A stretch of 64,000 bases of DNA from Cryptomeria japonica. Lineage: Eukaryota > Streptophyta > Pinopsida > Cupressales > Cupressaceae. This document shows, in pieces, positions 56,471 to 64,000 of this stretch; the first letter of the stretch is position 1, and each line of letters begins with the position of its first letter. The stretch is from contig NC_081412.1 of assembly GCF_030272615.1 (NCBI RefSeq), forward strand, positions 38,692,911 through 38,756,910, given 5' to 3'. Below the pieces are notes generated by a model, which made no database searches, was not told the DNA's origin, and was given only the letters and a program-made list of their open reading frames with translations. The position numbers and the translations under genes are program-made.

Positions 56471-57899
56471 CCCATCACCTAGTTTGATGGAAAATTTATC
56501 CAACTAGGCACTCTAGCACATGAATCAAAACAAAAAGACATCCTTAGTTGGCTATGCAAGGATGAGGAAGACAATGACAAAGAAGCTACTATGGAAGTAG
56601 CCATACCAACACACCTATATGAAAAAAGGCTACTTGATCATGCAACAAATGGGATACAATGTCAAAGGACCTATCGGCAAATGTCAGGAAGGCATCATAG
56701 AACATTTAGATCCTCCTTCACAATTTAGTAAGACAAAATAGGATTGGGCTATGAACACCTTCTACCACCAAGGAAGACACCAAGCAAATACCAAAAAACT
56801 CAGTGGAAACCCAAGAAGAAATATAAGGAGGACTCCTGGTAGGAAGCACTATTTGAGTTAGTAGAGACAATACACAAAGAACGTGAATATCAAGAATGAA
56901 AGCAACATCAAGAGAAGCCCATCATTCAAAAGAATGCATCATCTATAGATGTACATCATGTTCAAGAACCAATATCCAACAAAGAAGAATCACCTCCTGA
57001 TAACATCATTCCTCCCCGAGGAGAGACAGTATATGAGCAAACGCAAAGAGTGGAAGCAGGATCTGATACAGAATCAGAGAAAACTATCAGACTTGTATCA
57101 ATCATCAAAGACTTGTTTTCACCCTACAACATACTAGTCCACAGCACTACCAAAATCTAGGACAATACCTTGGAGACTGAATCAAATGAATATGAATGGG
57201 GCAGCTATTCCAATATTACTGAAGATATTGCTGAAAATGATAGTCATGTACCCATCTCTCAAGAAGAACGTGGCACAGAACCTAAACTACTTGAATTTGG
57301 TCCACAGAATATCTATGACGCCACAGAAAGTGAGTAGCAACATTACGAGCAAGTTTACATGGAAGATGATACCATCAAAGACCTCGACAACATCCTTAAC
57401 TTCTTTAATACCCAGCCAACCACAATGATACCTCCATCCTAACACTTACAGCAGCTGAACTTGATCCGCCTAATGGCTCCTTACCACTTGTCTTTCCTGA
57501 CCTCATAGATTGGGACAAACCTGAAAACCATGACATACCAATTTTCTCAAATGATGAATCCATTATCCATTACTTATGTAATATTAACCCGGAAACAGAC
57601 TCTACAAGTGAAAAAAGTAACGTCATCTGCAATCAGGGGATTGCCAAGTCTCTCTATCGCAAAAGTGAACAAAGTAAAGGATCTACTGCTGAAAACCAGT
57701 CAATGGCAGCAATAGATCACAAAAAAGTAAAAATAAAGGATGCATCTGAGGGTGAAAACCTTTTTAGGGCACCTAAAGATGAGAGACTTGACACTCTTCC
57801 TGAACATTATTAGGAGCGATCACCCATATTGATTGAGCCCACTCAATCAATCTACGTTGGTACTACAGAAGCAGCCAAAAACATACACCTAGTAGAATC
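56471..57899 (+). pseudogene. Protease to RT linker of Tat element 2
   Basis: About 1.4 kb with short open stretches in several frames (56949-57137, 57186-57428, 57530-57715) and no recognised domain. Ogre-like elements have an intron in this position; I cannot tell from sequence alone whether one was present here. Acidic Asp/Glu/Asn-rich readings suggest former coding sequence. Confidence 0.45.
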
Positions 57900-58770
57900 T
57901 TTGACAAAGGAATAAAGATTAGAGTTTATCAAATTTTTCAAAGAAAAGCAAATCAATTTTTATTGGTCATATGCGGATATGCCCGAGATTGATCCATATC
58001 TAATCATGCATCACTTGTCTATTACTCCAGGAGCTAAGCCAGTCAAGCAAAAACTGTGAAAGATGAATCCACATGTAGCACTCATGGTCAAAGTTGAGCT
58101 GAAGAAACTATTAGATGTTGGATTTATTCAACCTATTGACTATGTTGAATGGATTTCCAACATTGTACCAGTTTCCAAACCAAATGGCAGTATCAGAATA
58201 TGCACTGATTTTAGAGATGTCAACAAAGCCTGTCCAAAGGATGACTTTCCTTTACCCAGTATCGACATAATTGTAGACCTTATAGCAGGCCATGCAATGC
58301 TATCACTAATGGATGGTTTTTCAAGCTATAATCAAATCAAGATATCCCCTGAGGATCAAGATAGAATAGTGTTTACCTATCCTTGGGGAACGTACTATTC
58401 GAATGTCATGCCTTTTGGCCTAAAGAATGCAGGGGCAACTTATCAACGAGTGATGACAACAATCTTTCATGATATGATGCACACCTTCATGGAAGACTAT
58501 GTGGATGATTTACTAGCTAAATCATTTACTCAGGCAGAGCATCTGGACATACTAGAGAAAATATTTGACAGATTGGAAAAATTCCAAGTCAGGCTCAACC
58601 CTAAGAAGTGTGTTTTCGGGGTTACATCAGGCAAGTTACTAGGCTACATAGTTTCAGCTAAGGGTATTGAAGTAGATCCAGCAAAGGTACAAGCCATAAT
58701 GGAAATGCCACCACCAAAGAATATCAGCCAACTCAGAGCTCTACAAGGATGGATCCAATCAATCAGGTGA
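57900..58770 (+). pseudogene. Reverse transcriptase of Tat element 2
   Basis: Reverse transcriptase copies element RNA into DNA. The reading starts with FFKEKQINFYWSYADMPEI (about 57935), has a stop at 58057-58059, and continues in one frame with LLDVGFIQPIDYVEWISNIV, SIRICTDFRDVNKACPKDDFPLP, LSLMDGFSSYNQI, MPFGLKNAGATYQR and the catalytic YVDD (58499-58510). Palm and fingers motifs are all recognisable. The frame ends in a TGA at 58768 where RNase H sequence follows in the same frame. The metal-binding Asp residues are kept, so decay is by stops rather than by loss of motifs. Confidence 0.9.
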
Positions 58771-59253
58771 TTCATTGCTCAACTAGCAGATAAAAGTATA
58801 CCATTCAACCATCTGCTACACAAAAATGTACCATTTAGATGGGAAGACAAATGTGCAGAATCATTCTATCAAATCAAGCAATGCCTGATGAACCCACTAG
58901 TTCTAGTACCACCGATAGCAGGGAAGCCACTCATTCTCTACATTTCAACAACAGATATATCTTTGGGGGCATTATTAGCACAAGAAGATCAACAAGGCAA
59001 GGAACAAGCTATATATTACATCAGCAAGACATTAAATGGATATGAACTCAACTATACATTCATTGAGAAAGCTTGTCTGACAGTGGTATTTGCCTCTCAA
59101 AAGTTTCAACATTACATGCTAGCGCATACAATTAAGCTCGTAGAAAAAATTGATCCTCTCAAATATTTACTCAGCAAAGCAGCTCTTACAGGCAGATTGG
59201 CTAAATGGGTCATGATTCTTAGTGAATTTGATATCCACTACACAGAGCAATGA
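58771..59253 (+). pseudogene. RNase H domain of Tat element 2
   Basis: It continues in the RT frame after one stop. FNHLLHKNVPFRWEDKCAESF marks the connection region (wording split here at about 58803-58868), followed by LYISTTDISLGALLAQED, IYYISKTLNGYELNYTFIEK and LTGRLAKWVMILSEFDIHY. These are the usual motifs of gypsy RNase H, which degrades the RNA strand during reverse transcription. The first catalytic Asp position reads STTDIS, as in the family. A TGA at 59251 ends the open stretch; the following TIKGRAIVDQLAEAP is the conserved end of the domain. Confidence 0.8.
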
Positions 59254-59339
59254 ACCATCAAGGGACGGGCAATTGTAGATCAACTAGCTGAAGCACCACT
59301 TCCTGGAAAACAATCAATTCAAATTTCTAGACAGGGATG

Positions 59340-59725
59340 TTCTTACTATTTCCACACAACAATGGACCCTATACTTTGATGGATCCTACACCCAACATGG
59401 CTCAAGTGCTGGCATTTTGTTCATCACTCCTGAAAGGCACACCATACCAAGATCATATAGGCTCATATTTCCATGCACAAATAATGTTGCTAAATATGAG
59501 GCACTAGTCATAGGCATCAAAATGGCAGTAGAATGGAGAATCACAGAACTAAAAGTCTATGGAGATTCACAACTAATTATAAATCAGATCAACAATGACT
59601 ATCAGACGAAGGACAACACATTGCTACCCTACAAAAGAATGGTGGATGATTTCAAATAATATTTTGTACATGTCACCTTCGAGCAAATACCAAGGTTGGA
59701 CAATAGAGCAGCCAATGCAATCGCT
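59340..59725 (+). pseudogene. Second (archaeal-type) RNase H domain of Tat element 2
   Basis: After a frame change the reading is LYFDGSYTQHGSSAGILF (about 59369), NNVAKYEALVIGIKMA (about 59480), LKVYGDSQLIINQI (about 59549) and DNRAANAIATI (about 59699). These are the DGS, YEAL, GDS and final D motifs of a complete RNase H fold, separate from the domain before it. Such a second RNase H is characteristic of plant Tat elements and is thought to have been acquired independently. A stop at 59657-59659 interrupts it. The last motif normally has an acidic residue followed by AD.A; here it is RAANA, a degenerate form. Confidence 0.85.
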
Positions 59726-61114
59726 ACTATCATTTCACTGCTACAAATTCTAGAGCAACAGAGTCATTACGAGTTTCTGGTAGAGCAACTGTTCTCCCCA
59801 GCCTATGACCATTCTGAATCCCATTTTATTTATGCCTTGACCGGTTATGACTCTCTATTATACAGACCAATATATGACTATCTAAAAAGCAATATCCTTC
59901 CCATTGACCTATCTCAAAACCAAAAATGCAACTTTATCCAGCAAGCGGCCCGTTATACTCTCACTGCTGATACTTTGTATCGTCGAGGTCTAGATGGTAC
60001 TCTTCTTCATTGCCTTGATCATAATGAATCTAATTCTGCTTTACAAGAGCTTCACGAAGGTATCTATGGCACACATTCAAGTGGTCCTACTCTTGCTAAA
60101 AAACTTCTAAGAAAGGGATATTACTGGCCGACAATGGAAAAAGATTCTTATCATTTTGCAAAAAAGTGTCCTAAATGCCAAATCCATGGCAATATTATAC
60201 ATGCACCAGCACAGGAACTGCAGTCATTCACAACATCCTAGCCCTTTTGCCACTGGGGACTGGACTTAGTCGGCAAAATTCATCCTTCATCTTCAAATGG
60301 ACACAAGTTCATTATAACTGCAACATAATATTTTACCAAATGGATTGAAGCGGTCCCCATGACCACAATAACTGGGAAACAAATCACCTCTTTTATCCTT
60401 AATTATCTGATCTGTAGATATGGCATTCCAAGTTCCATCATCATGGATAATGGATGACCTTTCAAGAACGAAAATGTGTGAGAACTATGTGAAAAATTCA
60501 AAATCCAACATCGTTTTTCCACACCTTACTACCCACAGGGGAATGGTCAGGTAGAAGCATCCAACAACACAATATTGAAAATACTAAAGAAAACAATGAA
60601 TGATGCAGGCAAAAATTGGCATGTACATCTCAATCCAGCACTTTAGGCATATAGAACTAGCATCCCCACACCAACAGGAGCTACACCATATTCATTGGTG
60701 TATGGATCTAAAGCAATTTTACCCCTAAAGGTCGAAATTCCATCTCTTAGAGTCTCTTTGAAAGGCCTAATTCCAGATGAAGAGTATCAAGTCAACTAAC
60801 TGCAAGAGCTTGAACTTCTAGATGAAAAATGACAACATACCTACACTCACCTCAAAGCATATCAGCAACGCATGTGCAAAAGCTACAACCACAAGGTCAT
60901 TCCCAGAATTTTTAAAATTGGTGATCTAGTACTCAAGGAAAATCCTAGAAATCAGCAAGATCGGGAAAAGAAAGGGAAATTTGAACCTAACTGGTTAGGT
61001 CCCTATGTCATCATATCAGCCTATGGATTAGGTTCTTATCAGCTAACAACTTCAGAAGGAGATGTGCGCGATGAACCAACTAACAGCATCCATTTGAAGA
61101 AATACTACACTTGA
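59726..61114 (+). pseudogene. Integrase of Tat element 2
   Basis: Integrase inserts the cDNA into the genome. The H2C2 zinc domain is at about 60052-60183 (HEGIYGTHSS ... CPKCQ). The catalytic core has D in WGLDLVGK (about 60260), D in SIIMDNG (about 60445) and E in GNGQVEASNN (about 60550). The C-terminal part reads YNHKVIPRIFKIGDLVLK and NWLGPYVIISAYGLGSYQL, ending in IHLKKYYT at 61111. The frame is constant, but in-frame stops lie at 60239, 60326, 60458, 60479, 60644, 60797 and 60830. The same tail is found at 4147-4372 in element 1. Confidence 0.85.
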
Positions 61115-62560
61115 ACAGTCTAATGCATGGAAAAATCAAAAAATCAAGAAAAAGCAAGAAAAAGCAAATAAAAAGGTACAATAAAAGCAACTAGTGAAAA
61201 CCCGGCAACAGGTGCTACTACGAGCGGACAACTCCTCTAACTATATTTACCACCAAGCTGTTATATCCCTAGTCAAGCACTATCGGCCATACTTAGCGTA
61301 GTCATTATCCTGGTTTATCCACATATCCTTTCATCGTATCCCACCATGGCTTGGTAATCACTATACATATCCACATTAAGAGGAAAACTCAGCTAGGGGC
61401 AACATTGATCAAAACTTGCGGTAAACTCAGACAATCATATCCAGCAAACAAATGAATAGTCACAAAACCAAACATTGATCACTTAACAGATTCACAGCTC
61501 ATGATGGATGATTTTCTGAGGTATCGAATATTTGCATTTTACATGAAGTTTTGATTATTTTTCACTTAAAACTTTTTCAACTATTGGATCCTCTGTATTC
61601 TCTCAATGATGCATTGAGCTAGAGAAAGTCATGGAGCCTCCAATATCTTTTTAGTTTTATGTCTGTGAGGAGATCATTTGTACTGTGCAAATACTTGTCT
61701 CAAGACATGATTCAAAGCATATCACTGAAGACATGAATCCACTTTGCACATACAAATGGTTTAATCTTGTCTGTTTATATGCAATCTGCACTCAGGTCGT
61801 CCTGGTTCAATTATACCTTGATGCTTGTGCCATCTTGCAAAATCAAAAATCATGTAAATTTTTCTCAGGTCATTATGGTTCAATTATACCATTATGCTTG
61901 TATAAATTTTCAACATATCCCAAACAAATCAATGCTCAATGATGATACCTACAAAGAAGGCAAAAACATGTGACTATACAGGGATGACAAATGCATAATG
62001 AGGATGCTCAAATTAGTTGCATATCATTTTACAATTAGTTTCATATCATTTTACAATTAGTTGCACACAGCATATCATTATCATACATCTCATCTTCAAG
62101 ATACATCTCACAGCATATCATTATCATACATCTCATTTTCACGATACATCTCATAGCATATTATTATCATACATCTCATTTTCAAGATACATCTCACATC
62201 AAATCATATTATACAAGATACATTTCATACATCATGCATTATCACATCATATTCATCACCTATCAAATCATATGCATCTATCTAAGCATTGCATCATCAT
62301 CATAGAAGCAACAAAATCATATAGAAAGCATCATCTATAACACATCACATGAGGATCGAAGAAAATGGTGTCATATATATATATCTCAAAAATGATTAAT
62401 GTGCAAAATATGTCATGTTTGTGCCAAAGACAACAAAATGATCAAAATACAATAAAGACAACATCTCTCAAGTATGACTATCTCCCAAGGGTGATGGTCT
62501 CGCAGCAGATGTCCCAGCACCAGGATCCCTAGGTGGATCCTGATAAACAGGCCCTGTCAC
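61115..62560 (+). other. 3' non-coding region of Tat element 2
   Basis: An A-rich stretch is followed by GTGAAAACCCGGCAACAGGTGC at 61194-61215, the motif shared with element 1. A tandem repeat lies at 62017-62230. At 62470-62500 CTCCCAAGGGTGATGGTC resembles a word in the corresponding region of element 1 (about 6040-6060). No coding sequence is supported on either strand here. Confidence 0.5.
62040..62220 (+). repeat. Tandem CATATCATTATCATACATCTCAT repeat
   Basis: Three to four copies of a unit of about 50 bp contain CATATCATTATCATACATCT and a TTTTCAAGATACATCTCA-like word. Copies start near 62070, 62113 and 62157. Confidence 0.65.
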
Positions 62561-62564
62561 ACCT

Positions 62565-63600
62565 CTACTTTGTCCTTGACTCGGTCTCCCTGGATCGATT
62601 GGATCTTAAAGCTATGGAACTCAGAACTCGGCGCTCCCTGGGAACCACATCCTCATAATACCTCTGGTAGTACTCCACCTCCTTGGCTCTCAAAGCCACC
62701 TCTCTCAGGGTATCTCTCATCGAGCCACCCATCATCGCTCTCTCTAAAGCCTCTACTCGAGCCTTAGATCAACCCAACCACTCTAAAACTGTATCTCGCT
62801 CAATGGTGAGTTGTGTAATCTTCTGTTGATGTGCTAGTAACTGTGTGTGCAGGTGTTGTACTGATAACTGTAAGGACCTAATCTAAGCGTCCTCCCGGTG
62901 GGTCAGAATCTGAATCTGGAGGGGTACCTGCGAAGTGGTACCCCCTATCCCTCTACCTATCCTCGGTGCTAGTGGGGGTAGAACATCTCACCTCCTCCTT
63001 TGCGTTGGTCATCTAAACTCATCAGTCCCTCCCACTACCACTATCACCTCTCCTATCCTCTCCTCACCCCCAACTCCAATAGCCAATCCTCTTATCCCTC
63101 TATCCACCACAGCTCACCGCACTGCTCTCTCCACCTGAATCCCTCTATCACCACCATCTCCACCCTGTGTCACCATGTCCTCTAGGACCAACCCCCACCC
63201 TACTGCCAGTCCCTTCGACCTACCTATGGTCAAGACATAAGAAACCACCTATGAATCCTGCCAGTACTGATGAAAGTGGAGCGTAATCCAAATCTATGAA
63301 TTCCTGCCAAGGGATCTCATATCCGCAAACCATATCATCCTGTAGAATCTGGTAGAGTGCCTCTATCCTACCCTCCTCTATCTGCTCATAAGGTAACAGT
63401 GCTCCTACCATAGGAATCGATAAAATCTGGTAGCAATCCTCTGGTGTCACTGTGATCTCACCAGTAGCCAAATGAAAGGTGTTCGTGTCACTATGCCACC
63501 TCTCAGCCAATGCTATCAACCAACCCCAGTTAATGATAAACTGGGGCATCTCTAACAAAGAGGATAGGCCACACCTCTTAATGATATTCTTGTCAGCCTA
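62565..63600 (-). pseudogene. Antisense plant-mobile-domain ORF in Tat element 2
   Basis: On the strand opposite to gag-pol, 63558-63220 encodes 112 residues with LEMPQFIINWGWLIALAERW, TNTFHLATGEITVTPEDCY and QILSIPMVGALLPYE. This is the pattern of the plant mobile domain (the family of Arabidopsis MAIN and MAIL1), with the ALVERW, TFHL.GE.T.T and LGLP motifs slightly changed. The reading can be followed upstream to about 63577 (KRCGLSSLL). After the stop at 63220 more protein-like sequence follows: 62884-62565 reads as a helical segment with VEALERAMMGGSMRDTLREV and VEYYQRYYEDVVPRERRV, ending in a stop. Antisense ORFs with this domain are known near the 3' end of some plant Tat elements. In-frame stops make this copy inactive. 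Confidence 0.75.
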
Positions 63601-63738
63601 CGTTAATCATGGTATCCACGACCATGGTCTCGAAAATCGCTCTCGCGACTGAACAACCCCAAGTCGCTCCTGTCAAAATTAAAACAAGTCTAATATAATT
63701 TCCTCATCAATTCAATTCATATCAAAATCAGATTCATA

Positions 63739-63960
63739 TCAACTTGAAACATTAAAAATATAATCAAGTTCCACAATCATATCAACTTGTAAAACAACTC
63801 AAGTTTCACATTCATATCATCTTGTAAAACAACTCAAGTTTCACATTCACATCAACTTGTAACACAAATCAAGTTCCACAACCCTATCAACTTGTTAAAC
63901 AACTCAAGTTCCACATATATATCAACTTGAAACAATGCATATCAAATCAAGTTCATATCA
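63739..63960 (+). repeat. 35-bp tandem repeat
   Basis: Units starting ATCAACTTG (or ATCATCTTG) begin at 63739, 63781, 63816, 63851, 63886 and 63921; the four middle intervals are exactly 35 bp. Each has AACTTG and, about 10 bp later, CAAGTT, so each can form a small hairpin. Confidence 0.8.
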
Positions 63961-64000
63961 AAACATCCATATCAAAATTCACATCATATCCAATCACCAT

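Larger units (their letters stand above)
49113..64000 (+). mobile_element. Large Ty3/gypsy Tat-type retrotransposon 2 (3' end beyond window)
   Basis: The order is 5' LTR, primer region, 2.9-kb leader, gag, protease, RT, RNase H, a second RNase H, integrase, 3' region and an antisense ORF. The second RNase H after the first one is the hallmark of the plant Tat lineage. The element covers at least 14.9 kb, comparable to the very long Ogre-like Tat elements. All reading frames carry stops or shifts. The 3' LTR is not reached by 64000. Confidence 0.85.

Noticed and set aside
62017-62340. CRISPR-like appearance of spaced repeats
   Set aside because: Units are degenerate tandem repeats in a plant retrotransposon 3' region, with no conserved spacer length and no cas genes.
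62570-63185. Plus-strand Pro/Ser/Thr-rich frames
   Set aside because: They are shadows of the antisense plant-mobile-domain reading.

Overview
The window looks like intergenic DNA from a land plant with a large, repeat-rich nuclear genome, possibly a gymnosperm (the last point is inference only). It is AT-rich. I found no intact host gene, no tRNA or rRNA gene and no CRISPR array. Nearly everything I can identify is transposable-element DNA in stages of decay: Ty3/gypsy elements of the Tat type, Ty1/copia elements and copia-like non-autonomous elements, solo LTRs, one tRNA-derived SINE, one unclassified insertion with long target duplications, and a 2.2-kb telomere-like satellite.

Layout. 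1-about 7860: 3' part of a Tat gypsy element (gag and protease remnants, RT to integrase core deleted, integrase tail, long 3' region, polypurine tract, 3' LTR). About 7861-14409: 3' part of non-autonomous element B (unknown ORF2, a hairpin array, polypurine tract, LTR). 15331-19860: copia element D (LTR, primer site, gag to integrase, RT lost) with a solo LTR inside its integrase. 20096-23008: short minus-strand LTR element E with no recognised gene. 23009-27598: nothing clear. 27599-34243: complete non-autonomous element C with two LTRs, a zinc-knuckle ORF1 and a large unknown ORF2. 34437-35352: solo LTR with a perfect target duplication. 36255-38455: telomere-like satellite. 38456-42059: AT-rich DNA with simple repeats. 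42060-44182: minus-strand deletion derivative of a Tat element. 44808-49112: decayed copia element F, hit by an LTR, a SINE, a 1.76-kb insertion and then by the large Tat element 2 (49113 to beyond 64000). Element 2 has a 5' LTR, long leader, gag-pro, RT, RNase H, a second RNase H, integrase, a 3' region and an antisense plant-mobile-domain ORF; its 3' LTR lies outside the window.

The parts relate as layers of nested insertion. B and C carry homologous proteins without any RT or integrase, so they would need enzymes from copia elements such as D; they share D's initiator-Met-tRNA primer site type. The most unusual signals are the B/C two-ORF element family, the TAGCGCGT-type arrays in the Tat leaders, the telomere-like satellite with a second longer motif inside it, and the 46647-48409 insertion with its recurring GGGAGCC-AAAACCC motif.
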